From an uncultured Lachnospiraceae bacterium (lineage in GTDB: Bacteria; Bacillota; Clostridia; Lachnospirales; Lachnospiraceae): a stretch of 48,144 nt of DNA. Made by a program: the position numbers and the translations under genes. The notes below the pieces were generated by a model. It did no database searches. It saw nothing but the letters and a program-made list of their open reading frames with translations, and had not been told where the DNA came from. The DNA lies in contig CAJUBE010000036.1 of the NCBI GenBank assembly GCA_910584725.1, forward strand, positions 1-48,144. The letters are read 5' to 3'. The stretch's first letter is position 1, and the number at the start of each line of letters is the position of its first letter. Below, piece after piece: positions 8,625-16,681 of this stretch.

Positions 8625-8682
8625 CTGCTTATGATTATGCTATCTGCACAGTTGTCATAGCATTGAGATGAGTTTTGCAAGC
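8625..8682 (+). repeat. Hairpin repeat family B, copy 1
   Basis: A 58-nt unit matching 34900-34957 without gaps (47 of 58 positions by hand count). Both copies begin CTGCTTATG and end CGCAAGC or TGCAAGC. In this copy ATGCTAT (8637-8643) can pair with ATAGCAT (8657-8663). It is in the gap between ppk1 and maf. Confidence 0.65.
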
Positions 8683-8732
8683 GTATGAAGTGAAAAACGT
8701 ATGCGGTGAAGAGTGAAAGGAACAAGAGAAAA

Positions 8733-9320
8733 ATGAAGATATATCTTGCCTCGGCGTCGCCGAGACGGAAGGAGCTTTTGAAACAGGTGGGCATTTCCTT
8801 CAAGGTGGTGCCTAGCACGGTGGAGGAGAAGATCACGAAGGAAGCGCCGAATGAGGTGGTGGAGGAGCTGTCATACCAGAAGGCGGTGGATGTCTGCGGG
8901 AAGCTTGTGGAGGAAGAAAAAGAGGATTTCGTCGTGATCGGTGCGGATACGGTGGTTTCCGCCTGGGGGAAAATTCTCGGCAAACCTGCGGATAAGGCGG
9001 ATGCGGCGCACATGCTAAAGGAGCTGCAGGGCGGCAGCCATCAGGTCTACACGGGTGTTACCCTTGCATGGAAATATAAGGATATGCAGGCCATGTACGC
9101 CACCTTTTCCGAGTGTACGGATGTGACCATGTATGCCATGACGGATGAGGAGATCAAGGCGTATGTGGACAGCGGGGAACCTATGGACAAGGCGGGCGCG
9201 TATGCGATTCAGGGACTTTGTGCCGCGCATATTCAAGGGATCTGCGGGGATTATAACAATGTGGTCGGACTGCCGGTAGGGCGGCTCTGCCAGGAGTTGA
9301 AAAAGCGGGGATTGCTGTAG
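8733..9320 (+). CDS. maf: Maf family nucleoside triphosphate pyrophosphatase
   Basis: 195 residues. Maf proteins hydrolyse non-canonical or methylated NTPs, or dTTP/UTP, to the monophosphate, and are linked to septum control in Bacillus. The N-terminal signature ASASPRRKELLKQVG and the motif VIGADTVVSAWGKILGKPAD are diagnostic, followed by YTGVTLA and QGLCAAHIQGICGDYNNVVGLP. I chose ATG 8733 because the family begins at MKIYLASASPRR and AAAGG lies upstream; the frame extends to a GTG at 8706 without conserved sequence. The gene shares no overlap with its neighbours and follows repeat B. Confidence 0.93.
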   Translation: MKIYLASASPRRKELLKQVGISFKVVPSTVEEKITKEAPNEVVEELSYQKAVDVCGKLVEEEKEDFVVIGADTVVSAWGKILGKPADKADAAHMLKELQGGSHQVYTGVTLAWKYKDMQAMYATFSECTDVTMYAMTDEEIKAYVDSGEPMDKAGAYAIQGLCAAHIQGICGDYNNVVGLPVGRLCQELKKRGLL

Positions 9321-9429
9321 GCGCTGCGGCGGATGGGATGAAAGTCGAAATCCGGGTCGTGTGGGTGCGCGGAAGGCTGGAAGAAAATTTGCGTTATGTA
9401 AACTTGATTAATTATGGGGAGGGAGAGCC

Positions 9430-9687
9430 ATGTTTGACGAGAAGGTAGTACAGTGCTTTTTGGAGAATCAATTGCAGCTTTATCCGGAGAAGATAGCCGA
9501 AACCTATGAGGAGGCGGAGAACTTCCTGGAGGAGTGCATGGCGGTGGTGGTGGATTCCGTCCGGGAAGTGTGGGAGTTCTTCGAGGAGGAGGGCGTCGAC
9601 ATGGAGGGCGCCGATGAGGAGGGGATTCTGGAAGCCGATGAGGTGTTTGAGGTCGGGGATGGAAGATACTTAATAGTCGAAGGTTAA
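9430..9687 (+). CDS. Small acidic protein of unknown function
   Basis: 85 residues, extremely rich in Glu, Asp and Val (for example EFFEEEGVDMEGADEEG), predicted mainly helical, with no signal or membrane segment. I do not recognise the family; it looks like a short conserved Lachnospiraceae protein. The ribosome binding site GGGGAGGGAGAG just upstream is very strong, which supports real translation. Its stop codon shares the TTAA at 9684-9687 with the stop of the convergent HAD gene, leaving no room for a terminator. The 109-nt gap before it holds no clear hairpin. Confidence 0.75.
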   Translation: MFDEKVVQCFLENQLQLYPEKIAETYEEAENFLEECMAVVVDSVREVWEFFEEEGVDMEGADEEGILEADEVFEVGDGRYLIVEG

Positions 9688-10502
9688 TTTAGTAACTTAT
9701 ACATCAGATCCGCGAGCCCATTCTGGTCGTTGTCAAGGTCTGTGACAACGTCGGCGTGGGCTTTTACTTTTTCCGTGGCGTTTTTCATGGCAATGCCGCA
9801 CCCGGCGGCGTCCAGCATGGAGATGTCGTTGTCCGCATCCCCGGCGGCAAAGGAGTCGGAGACGGGAATTCCCAGATAATCGCAGAGAAAGAGCAGAGAA
9901 CTGCCTTTACCCGCGTTCCAGTCATAAAGTTCCAGGTATATATTGCTGGAATAAATGGTACGGATTCGACCTTCCGCCCAGTCTGCAATGCTTTTTCGAA
10001 AAGTCTCCAGCTTATCATAGTTATGCAAACTAATAGCCAGCATTTTGCACGGTTCTTCCGTGAGGGCATCGCGCAAATTTTCGGAGATCATCAGCGGCAA
10101 GTGAATTTTTCTCCGATAATACTGAATCTCTTCATCATCCGCAGGGGAAACGATGGCATCGTCTGCGTCGCTGTCACGATATGTCTGGATATGAAGGGAC
10201 AGCTTCTCTGCCTGCTCTTGTATATAGGAGACATAGGGAAGGGGAAGCCCGATTTTACGAATGGTGCGCCGGTTGTCGCAGTCGTAGACCCGTGTGCCGT
10301 TGGAGGCGCTTAAAAAAATGCCGGGCTGCGTCAGTCCCGCCAATTCTTTTACTTCCATTACGCTCATGAGCGGTCTGCCGGAGGAGAGCACCAGACGGTT
10401 TCCCGCCGCCAGAAATTCATCCAGGAATGCTTTGGTTTCCGGAGAAACCCGGCTCTGGTTGTTTAGGAGTGTATCGTCTAAATCCGTGAATAGTATTTTC
10501 AT
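9684..10502 (-). CDS. HAD-superfamily (Cof-type) phosphatase
   Basis: 272 residues with the HAD nucleophile motif DLDDT (D7, D9), motif II LVLSSGRP, a Lys-containing cap region, and motif IV GDADNDISMLDAAG near the C-terminus followed by GIAMKNATEKVK. This layout is the Cof/YbiV type IIB group, which removes phosphate from sugar phosphates or cofactors such as FMN and PLP; the substrate cannot be read from sequence. The start is the ATG at 10502. It is tail-to-tail with the small acidic gene, overlapping by 4 nt at a shared TTAA. Confidence 0.9.
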   Translation of the reverse strand: MKILFTDLDDTLLNNQSRVSPETKAFLDEFLAAGNRLVLSSGRPLMSVMEVKELAGLTQPGIFLSASNGTRVYDCDNRRTIRKIGLPLPYVSYIQEQAEKLSLHIQTYRDSDADDAIVSPADDEEIQYYRRKIHLPLMISENLRDALTEEPCKMLAISLHNYDKLETFRKSIADWAEGRIRTIYSSNIYLELYDWNAGKGSSLLFLCDYLGIPVSDSFAAGDADNDISMLDAAGCGIAMKNATEKVKAHADVVTDLDNDQNGLADLMYKLLN

Positions 10503-10597
10503 AGAGAAAACCTCGTTTCATCACAAGTGTTATTTATTTGCGCCGTGGCGCTTTATACCGGGGCTGCAGACAGGTATACCTACCGTTTGCGTATGAC

Positions 10598-11467
10598 TTA
10601 TGAGTTGTGTGGCAGGGCCGCCTTGATTTTTAGAAGCGTTTCCTCCGGAACAAACAGTTTTCCGTAGCCGCAGCCTAAATCCAGCCCTGGTTTATTCGTG
10701 CCGTGGAAGTCGGAACCGCCGCTTACAAGCAGGTCATATTTGTCAGCCAGCCGCTGCATGTCCCGCACATCCTGATTGCTGTACGTGCTGTAGAAAACCT
10801 CAATCCCCATCAGGCCGTCCGCTTTCAGGAAGGAGACCAACGCTTCCAGCCTGTCGTTTCCCATGTGATAGAGGGGCGGATGCGCCAGAACGGGAACGCC
10901 GTCCGCTTTTAAGATCAGCTCCACCGCCTGGGAGGGGGTCACCTTCTCCCGCGGCACAAAGTATTTTGTGTGATCCCCAAGGTATCTGGCGAACGCGTCC
11001 TGTCTGCTTTTCACATACCCGTGTTCCAACAGGTAGGAGGCATAGTGCGCTCTGGTGATCACCGCGTCGGGATACATGGCAAGCAGCTTTTCGTAGGTGA
11101 TATCAATACCTGCGCTCTGCAGGTTTTCACACATTTTGATGTTGCGGGTAACGCGCGAGTCCACGAAGCCGCCCAGCGCGTTTTGAAATGCTTCTTTCCC
11201 ATAAGAGATATAGAGCCCTACGATGTGGACATCCTGCTTCTCGTATTTCGTGGAAAACTCAATGCCCGGAATCACTTCCACAGAGGGCAGGCCGCGTTTC
11301 TTAAGAGCTGCCGCATGGACAATCGCCTCATCAAGCCCTTCTATGCTGTCGTGATCCGTGATGGCCACGGCGGCAAGCTTTTTCTCTACGGCGTAATCCA
11401 CCAGCTCCGTAGGGGTATAACTGCCATCCGATTTACAGGTGTGGGTGTGCAGGTCGATGGCTCTCAT
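10598..11467 (-). CDS. PHP-domain phosphoesterase (YciV/RNase AM-like)
   Basis: 289 residues. It carries the metal-binding PHP motifs: DLHTHTCKSDGSYTP at the N-terminus, ITDHDS near residue 39, then EVIPGIEFS, AHPPLYHMG and GGSDFHG. Family members include E. coli YciV/TrpH (a 5'-3' exonuclease on short RNAs and 3',5'-nucleoside bisphosphates), so a nucleotide or RNA 5'-end role is likely but not shown. I start at the ATG at 11467, 9 nt after GAGG in the end of the ABC-F gene. An ATG at 11476 overlaps the ABC-F stop. The very tight spacing implies translational coupling to the ABC-F gene. Confidence 0.85.
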   Translation of the reverse strand: MRAIDLHTHTCKSDGSYTPTELVDYAVEKKLAAVAITDHDSIEGLDEAIVHAAALKKRGLPSVEVIPGIEFSTKYEKQDVHIVGLYISYGKEAFQNALGGFVDSRVTRNIKMCENLQSAGIDITYEKLLAMYPDAVITRAHYASYLLEHGYVKSRQDAFARYLGDHTKYFVPREKVTPSQAVELILKADGVPVLAHPPLYHMGNDRLEALVSFLKADGLMGIEVFYSTYSNQDVRDMQRLADKYDLLVSGGSDFHGTNKPGLDLGCGYGKLFVPEETLLKIKAALPHNS

Positions 11468-11468
11468 A

Positions 11469-13103
11469 TTAATCATCCTCGTTGGCAGTACTCGTGTAGA
11501 CAGTGCGCTTTCTCGCCATCTCGTCGCTCTCCAGATACTCGTCGTAGGTGGTGATCTTGTCGATCAGCGTGCCGTCCGGCAGAATTTCCATAATGCGGTT
11601 GGCCGTGGTCTGTACCACCTGATGGTCGTGGCAGGAGAAAATCTCCACACCCTTGAATTTCTTCATGCCCTCGTTTAAGGCGGTGATCGCCTCCATGTCG
11701 AGATGGTTCGTGGGCTCGTCAAAGAGAAGGCAGTTTGCGCCGCTGATCATCATTTTGGAGAGGAGACAGCGCACTTTTTCGCCGCCGGAGAGCACTTTCA
11801 CCTTTTTCACGCCGTCCTCGCCGGCAAAGAGCATACGCCCGAGAAATCCGCGCACATAGGTCACATCCTTTACGGGAGAGTAGACCATGAGCCAGTCGGT
11901 GATGGTGTAGTCGTTGTCAAATTCCGCTGTGTTGTCCTTCGGAAAATAGGCTTGGGAGGTGGTAACGCCCCATTTGTACGTGCCCTCGTCCGGCTCGAGC
12001 TCGCCCATCAGAATTTGTAAAAGGGTGGTTTTTGCCAGCTCGTTGCCGCCCACAAGCGCAATCTTGTCGTCGTGTCCCACGATAAAGGAAATGTTGTCCA
12101 GTACCTTTTCGCCGTTAACGGTTTTGCATAACCCTTCCACAGTGAGCACCTCGTTTCCGATCTCGCGCTCGGGACGGAAGTCGATGTAAGGGTATTTGCG
12201 GCTGGAAGGGCGGATGTCGTCCAGCTCGATCTTTTCCAGGGCGCGCTTTCTGGAAGTCGCCTGTTTGGATTTACTCGCGTTGGCGGAGAAGCGGGAGATA
12301 AATTCCTGCAGCTCCTTGATCTGTTCCTCTTTCTTTTTGTTTGCCTCCTTGCGCTGCTTGATGATCAGCTGGCTGGACTCGTACCAGAAATCGTAGTTGC
12401 CCGCGTAGAGCTGGATTTTGCCGTAGTCGATATCCGCCGTGTGGGTGCAGACTTTATTGAGGAAGTAGCGGTCGTGGGAGACCACGATCACCGTGTTTTC
12501 AAAGTTAATCAGAAACTCTTCCAGCCATGCGATGGCGTCTAAGTCCAGATGGTTGGTAGGCTCGTCCAGAAGCAGGATATCGGGGTTGCCGAAAAGCGCT
12601 TTTGCCAAAAGGACTTTGACCTTTTCGTTGCCGTTTAAGTCCGCCATCTGGCTGTAATGCAGTTCCGTCCCGACACCGAGGCCATTGAGGAGCATAGCCG
12701 CGTTTGATTCCGCGTCCCAGCCGTCCATCTCCGCAAATTCCGCCTCCAATTCGCTGGCGCGGATGCCGTCCTCGTCGGAGAAATCTTCCTTGGCGTAAAT
12801 GGCGTCCTTCTCCTTCATGATCTGATAGAGCCGTTCGTTGCCCATGATAACCGTATCCATAACGGTATAAGCATCGTATTTAAAGTGATCCTGCTCCAAA
12901 ACGGAGAGGCGCTGTCCGGGTGTGATGGAAACGTCGCCGTTCGTGGTCTCTAAAACGCCCGAGAGGATCTTTAAGAAAGTGGACTTGCCCGCGCCGTTCG
13001 CGCCGATCAGTCCGTAGCAGTTGCCTTCGGTGAATTTGATGTTTACATCCTCAAAGAGAGCCTTTTTTCCTACGCGTAAGGTTACGTTATTTGCCTGAAT
13101 CAT
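11469..13103 (-). CDS. ABC-F family ATPase (ribosome-associated type)
   Basis: 544 residues with two ABC ATPase domains in one chain and no membrane segments, the ABC-F layout of translation factors and ribosome-protection proteins. Domain 1 has Walker A GANGAGKS near residue 37 and the Walker B region ILLLDEPTNHLD. The interdomain linker is Lys/Glu-rich (KQRKEANKKKEEQIKELQE). Domain 2 has signature LSGGEK and LLFDEPTNHLD, but its P-loop reads GGNELAKTT, with Ala instead of the last Gly. I recall this substitution from a Firmicutes branch of the family. A housekeeping factor is more likely than a resistance protein, but this is inference. The PHP gene follows directly. Confidence 0.9.
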   Translation of the reverse strand: MIQANNVTLRVGKKALFEDVNIKFTEGNCYGLIGANGAGKSTFLKILSGVLETTNGDVSITPGQRLSVLEQDHFKYDAYTVMDTVIMGNERLYQIMKEKDAIYAKEDFSDEDGIRASELEAEFAEMDGWDAESNAAMLLNGLGVGTELHYSQMADLNGNEKVKVLLAKALFGNPDILLLDEPTNHLDLDAIAWLEEFLINFENTVIVVSHDRYFLNKVCTHTADIDYGKIQLYAGNYDFWYESSQLIIKQRKEANKKKEEQIKELQEFISRFSANASKSKQATSRKRALEKIELDDIRPSSRKYPYIDFRPEREIGNEVLTVEGLCKTVNGEKVLDNISFIVGHDDKIALVGGNELAKTTLLQILMGELEPDEGTYKWGVTTSQAYFPKDNTAEFDNDYTITDWLMVYSPVKDVTYVRGFLGRMLFAGEDGVKKVKVLSGGEKVRCLLSKMMISGANCLLFDEPTNHLDMEAITALNEGMKKFKGVEIFSCHDHQVVQTTANRIMEILPDGTLIDKITTYDEYLESDEMARKRTVYTSTANEDD

Positions 13104-13153
13104 GTGAAAACCTCATTTTTTCTATATTTTTGCCTGTTTTGGTTACTCATATC

Positions 13154-13181
13154 ATTATACATAAAATGAATTATTTTTCAA
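13154..13181 (-). promoter_or_regulatory. Promoter of the ABC-F/PHP operon
   Basis: On the minus strand: TTGAAA (13181-13176), a 16-nt spacer, then TATAAT (13159-13154). It abuts the terminator of the 54-residue gene and lies 50 nt upstream of the ABC-F start. Confidence 0.7.
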
Positions 13182-13182
13182 G

Positions 13183-13222
13183 AAAAAATCCCTCAACTGT
13201 ACGCGGGTACGGTTGGGGGATT
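13183..13222 (-). terminator. Rho-independent terminator of the 54-residue gene
   Basis: A near-perfect 15-16 bp stem (GTAC at 13199-13202 with GTAC at 13207-13210, extended outward through CTCAAC/GTTGgG and AATCCC/GGGATT), loop GCGG. On the minus strand it is followed by a run of six T. Confidence 0.85.
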
Positions 13223-13240
13223 GCTTTTGCATTTTGTATT

Positions 13241-13405
13241 TTAAAACTCAAGCTCGGAATAGTCAATACCGAAGCTTGCTAATTTTACTTTGGCTACCTT
13301 GATCTGGTAATCCAGTTCTTTGTTTTCGCCTGTCTCATGGGCTTTAATGTGCATTAAATCTACATATCTGTTAATTGCTACTTCTTTTTGCTCTTCTAAT
13401 GACAT
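13241..13405 (-). CDS. 54-residue protein of unknown function
   Basis: A monocistronic short gene: ATG at 13405, stop TAA at 13241. The product begins MSLEEQKEVAINRYVDLMH and ends GIDYSELEF; it is charged, mostly helical, without signal or membrane segments. Support for a real gene is strong for its size: a candidate promoter 50-75 nt upstream, GGGTG before the start, and an excellent terminator 19 nt after the stop. I do not recognise the family. It could be a small regulator or binding protein. Confidence 0.65.
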   Translation of the reverse strand: MSLEEQKEVAINRYVDLMHIKAHETGENKELDYQIKVAKVKLASFGIDYSELEF

Positions 13406-13451
13406 ATCATTCACCCGCTTTCCTATACTGCTGTTGCTTTGTTACAGTATC

Positions 13452-13480
13452 AGTATATCACAGCTTAGATGCAAAGTCTA
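13452..13480 (-). promoter_or_regulatory. Candidate promoter of the 54-residue gene
   Basis: On the minus strand: TAGACT (13480-13475), a 17-nt spacer, then TATACT (13457-13452). The leader would be about 40 nt. Confidence 0.45.
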
Positions 13481-13633
13481 TTGATCAGCTCCCGCGCATA
13501 AATTTTTTGTTTCATAATCTTTTTGAAACTTTTTACCGCCCTGAATCGTATTACTTATATATGGAAGAAACGGAAATGACAATATCGCATCTATATTGCC
13601 GGGCGATACAGGAAACGGAGAGGAGCGGATTCC

Positions 13634-14551
13634 ATGAGCGGCTTTTTATTTACGCCGATGACGCGGTTTTATGCGGAGGCGCTGCAGTATATGAAAAACG
13701 CGGGCGGCAAGGCGACGGGGAAGGTTCCCAGCGTGTGGGTTGATCAGACGGGCGCGGGCAATGGGGTAAATGCGGCGGGCACAGATATGACGGGCAGTTT
13801 CGCGGGGACAGTGCAGGAGCAGCTTGCAAGGAAGGAACAGGCTGCGGACGGTGCGCTTCGTGATTCTTATGGGCAGCAGGCGGGCGGTGTTTGCGGTGCA
13901 GGCGGCCGCGATGAGCAGGCGGTGCAGGCTATGTCCATGGAGCAGTATAAGTTCTATATTTATCAGAAGATATCGAATCTGCCCACCAGCCCGACCCAGA
14001 AGTGGGACGCGGTATCGGTCAATATTTCCGAGGAGGGATTTGCGGCGATGAAGGCTGACCCCGCCTATGAAAAGTGGGTGCTCGATACGCTGCGGCAGGA
14101 TTTTGCCTTTAACAATCCGTGGAGCGCTTACGCGGGCGGCAGTTATCGGGTGCACTATTTTGGGGCCACGCGGGAGGAATACCGGGGAGAAAGCTTCCAG
14201 ATGGGATTTAGAAACGGCGGAAAGCACACGGATTCCTCCAAGAAAAAGAAGCAGAAAAGTTTCTGGGAGAAGCGGGCCGAGCGGCATAAGCTCTATATGG
14301 ATCTGGCCACAAAGGCTTGGTACAAGCGGGAGAACGAGCGGGAATATCAGGAGAAGATTGATCTTGGAAGAAAGGAAGTGAGCAGCGCGCTCCTCAGGCA
14401 GCAGGCGATGGAGCGTGCCACAGGGGAGAAAATAGAGCTTGGCGTAAACCCCGACGTGCTCTCGCAGGCGGCGACGGAGCTTGCCCAAAATTATATGTTC
14501 TTCAAAATACCGAGCGCACTGCTAAACCCGAAACCGAAGACAGGGAAGTGA
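13634..14551 (+). CDS. Conserved hypothetical protein (YKxYIYxKIS-type)
   Basis: 305 residues, soluble, no signal peptide. The N-terminal 100 residues are low in complexity (Gly/Ala/Gln-rich). The central part (about 105-210) is the conserved-looking core: MSMEQYKFYIYQKISNLP, AVSVNISEEGFAAMKADPAY, EKWVLDTLRQDFAFNNPWSA, and HYFGATREEYRGESF. A Lys-rich helical stretch (GKHTDSSKKKKQKSFWEKR) and a long Glu/Arg helix follow. I recall similar proteins in Lachnospiraceae without an assigned function. The ribosome binding site GGAGAGGAG lies about 8 nt before ATG. It is convergent with the histidine kinase gene, with only 10 nt between them. Confidence 0.75.
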   Translation: MSGFLFTPMTRFYAEALQYMKNAGGKATGKVPSVWVDQTGAGNGVNAAGTDMTGSFAGTVQEQLARKEQAADGALRDSYGQQAGGVCGAGGRDEQAVQAMSMEQYKFYIYQKISNLPTSPTQKWDAVSVNISEEGFAAMKADPAYEKWVLDTLRQDFAFNNPWSAYAGGSYRVHYFGATREEYRGESFQMGFRNGGKHTDSSKKKKQKSFWEKRAERHKLYMDLATKAWYKRENEREYQEKIDLGRKEVSSALLRQQAMERATGEKIELGVNPDVLSQAATELAQNYMFFKIPSALLNPKPKTGK

Positions 14552-14561
14552 AATGATATCA

Positions 14562-15869
14562 TTATAGTATCACCGTGAATACACTTCCGCCGCCGTCACG
14601 CTCCGTCACGCCGATGGAGCCGTGGTGGAGTTTCACAATTTCAGCGGCGATAGAAAGACCAAGCCCGAAGTGTCCTTTGGCGCTTCGGGCTTTTTCTGCC
14701 CGGTAAAAGCGGTCAAACACCTTTTTTCTGTCTTCTGGGGGAATCCCCACGCCGGTATCCGAGACAGTCAGGTAAAAGCGGTTCTTTTTGTGGGAGAGGG
14801 CCAGGTCGATGCGTCCGCCCTCCGGGGTGTAGCTGACGGCATTGTGCAGCAGGATGGAGAGGAGCTGTACGATGCGGTCTGCGTCCGCATGGCAGAGAGG
14901 CAGGGGCTCTTCCGGCAGGGTGATGGAGAGAGCCAGCTTTTTCTCAGCTGCCAGCGGTTCAAAGGCCTCGTAGGCGTTGATCAGAAGCGTGTCCAGCTCC
15001 ACAGGGGTCGGGCGGCAGGAGAAGCGCTGGGAGTCGGAGGCGCTTAAGACGAGCATATCGTTGACCAGAGAAGCCATAATATCCCCCTCCTGTTTGATCG
15101 TGTCGAGAAAACGGTTCTGCTTTTCTGCGTCCGCGCCGCGGCAGCACTCTGCGGCGGAGAGGATGACAGCCAGGGGCGTGCGCAGTTCGTGGGAAGCCGC
15201 CGCCACGAATTCCGTCTGCTTTTTGCGGCTTTCGATTACAGGCTGCAGCAGTTTCCCGGTGAAGAAAAAGGAAAAGAAGGTCAAAAGCAGGAGGGCGGCG
15301 ATAACGATCAGCAGAAAGCGCCCCCTCTGCCTTGTGATCTGTTCCCGGAGAAAGTCCAGGGGAGAGAGCACCAGAAGCTGCAGCGAGGAGGCGCCGCGGT
15401 TCAGTTCAATGACGCTGACATAGTATTCGTGTTTTCCACCCGTGGGATTAAAGGAAAATTCCGAGTGGACGCATGTGTTGAAGGGCGTGCTGTCCTCCGT
15501 GCCTATTTCTGTGGATGAGACGGAATCGTCACTCCGCCGGGTTTCCAGACAGGCATCCAGAAGACTGCGTATTTCTGAGGAGTCGGATGAATTGCTGAGA
15601 CGGTCGTAAAGAAACGGGATGCCGTTATCCGAGGCATAGAAGGTATAGCCGCCGCGGGCTTCCATCTTGGAGAGCCATTCCATGGAGATCACGGACTGCT
15701 GCTCTAAACTGGTGGCGATGGTGTTGATATCGTTCTGGAAAGAGCGGAACTGGTTGTCGTACAGTTCTTTTTCTGAGAGATACAGATAGAGCAGGGACAT
15801 CACGATCAGGATGGCCGAGGTGATGCCGGCGCAGAGTGCCGTGAGATATAAGTGTACTTTTCGGAACAT
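14562..15869 (-). CDS. Sensor histidine kinase (two-component, with OmpR-type partner)
   Basis: 435 residues. Two membrane segments (about 5-32 and 180-205) enclose an extracellular sensor region of about 150 residues without a recognised fold. Then come HisKA with the phospho-acceptor motif AAASHELRTPLAV near residue 230 and a HATPase with DTGVGIPPEDRKKVFDRFYR and GHFGLGLSIAAEI. The start ATG 15869 has GAGGAG upstream; the longer frame from 15899 adds residues with no ribosome binding site. It follows its response regulator by 26 nt in one operon. The ligand is unknown. Its regulon may include the lipoprotein locus at 27 kb (see the shared promoter motif). Confidence 0.93.
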   Translation of the reverse strand: MFRKVHLYLTALCAGITSAILIVMSLLYLYLSEKELYDNQFRSFQNDINTIATSLEQQSVISMEWLSKMEARGGYTFYASDNGIPFLYDRLSNSSDSSEIRSLLDACLETRRSDDSVSSTEIGTEDSTPFNTCVHSEFSFNPTGGKHEYYVSVIELNRGASSLQLLVLSPLDFLREQITRQRGRFLLIVIAALLLLTFFSFFFTGKLLQPVIESRKKQTEFVAAASHELRTPLAVILSAAECCRGADAEKQNRFLDTIKQEGDIMASLVNDMLVLSASDSQRFSCRPTPVELDTLLINAYEAFEPLAAEKKLALSITLPEEPLPLCHADADRIVQLLSILLHNAVSYTPEGGRIDLALSHKKNRFYLTVSDTGVGIPPEDRKKVFDRFYRAEKARSAKGHFGLGLSIAAEIVKLHHGSIGVTERDGGGSVFTVIL

Positions 15870-15895
15870 GTTTTCTCCTCGTTTACAGGTAAGCA

Positions 15896-16573
15896 TCACG
15901 AAGCTTCCGTCAGGGCGTAGCCTACGCCGCGGACTGTTTTCAGGTTAAGACGGCTGCCGACAGTTTTCAGGCGTCTGCGCAAAAAATGGATATAGTTGTC
16001 CAGATTGCCTTCCTCCACGTCGCTGTCAGGTCCCCAGACCTTTAAGAGAAGATGGCTGCGGGAAAGGGTGGCGCCGCTGTTTTTTATGAAAGTTTCCAGA
16101 AGCGCGGCTTCCCGTCTTGACAGCGTGCAGTTTCCTGCAGGTCCGGTAAGCCGGTTTTCAGCGGGCAGTAAGACGATGTCCGCAAGAGCCAGTGTCTCCT
16201 CGTCCACGATACGGTGCGGCCTTCTGGCCACACAGCGGATTCGGGCCAGAAGCTCTTCCAGAGCAAAGGGTTTCACCAGATAATCGTCCGCTCCCAAGTC
16301 CAGTCCCTCTACCTTGTCTGTGAGGGTGCCGAGGGCGGTAATTAAGATCACGGGTGTGGAGATACCTTTGCTGCGCAGGGCAGCAAGCACATCGGTGCCC
16401 TCCATGCAGGGCAGCATACGATCCAGGAGAATGATATCATAGATATTCTGTTCCCCGTAGAAGAGGGCATCTTCCCCGTCAAAGCAGGCATCCACGATCA
16501 TGCCCGCCTGTGTCAGCCCGTAGACGAGCGTCTCGTTCAGTTTTTCATCATCTTCCGCAAGAAGTATCCGCAT
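15896..16573 (-). CDS. OmpR/PhoB-family response regulator
   Basis: 225 residues. The receiver domain (1-115) begins MRILLAEDDEKLNE and has phospho-acceptor D51 in ILLDRMLP, Thr in LITALGT and Lys in DDYLVKPF. The C-terminal winged helix includes LSRREAALLETF, VWGPDSDVEEGNLDNYIHFL and VRGVGYAL. Regulators of this family usually bind tandem 11-bp direct repeats as dimers. Start ATG 16573 was chosen over an in-frame upstream start because MRILLAEDD matches the family N-terminus and GGTGG lies 8 nt before it. Its own promoter carries a tandem-repeat operator, suggesting autoregulation. Confidence 0.95.
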   Translation of the reverse strand: MRILLAEDDEKLNETLVYGLTQAGMIVDACFDGEDALFYGEQNIYDIILLDRMLPCMEGTDVLAALRSKGISTPVILITALGTLTDKVEGLDLGADDYLVKPFALEELLARIRCVARRPHRIVDEETLALADIVLLPAENRLTGPAGNCTLSRREAALLETFIKNSGATLSRSHLLLKVWGPDSDVEEGNLDNYIHFLRRRLKTVGSRLNLKTVRGVGYALTEAS

Positions 16574-16596
16574 GATAATTTCCACCTTTATGACGT

Positions 16597-16630
16597 ATTC
16601 TACCACAGATTTCTTTAAAAAACCTCTAAG
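16597..16630 (-). promoter_or_regulatory. Response-regulator promoter with 11-bp tandem operator
   Basis: On the minus strand: CTTAGAG (16630-16624), 4 nt, TTTAAAG (16619-16613), exactly 10 nt, then a -10 box TAGAAT (16602-16597), which ends 23 nt before the ATG. The same layout with the same spacings occurs at 27002-27035 and 27912-27945. An operator in place of the -35 box fits class II activation by an OmpR/PhoB-type regulator. Confidence 0.65.
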
Positions 16631-16681
16631 CTCTTTTCTTTTTTCAGAGAAAATTGTATAATCATTCTGGGAGGAGAGGCA

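Noticed and set aside
9390..9420. TTATGTAAACT seen here, at 22455 and at 37159 as a regulatory motif
   Set aside because: One of the three lies inside the HlyD-like coding sequence and the flanks do not match, so chance is likely.
11469..13103. ABC-F gene as an antibiotic-resistance determinant
   Set aside because: The sequence resembles housekeeping ABC-F ATPases, it sits in an operon with a PHP phosphoesterase, and there is no leader-peptide attenuator of the kind that precedes inducible resistance genes.
13509..13529. GTTTCA...TGAAAC dyad upstream of the 13634 gene as an operator
   Set aside because: Only six bases per arm with a nine-base centre in an AT-rich stretch; no clear promoter positioned with it.
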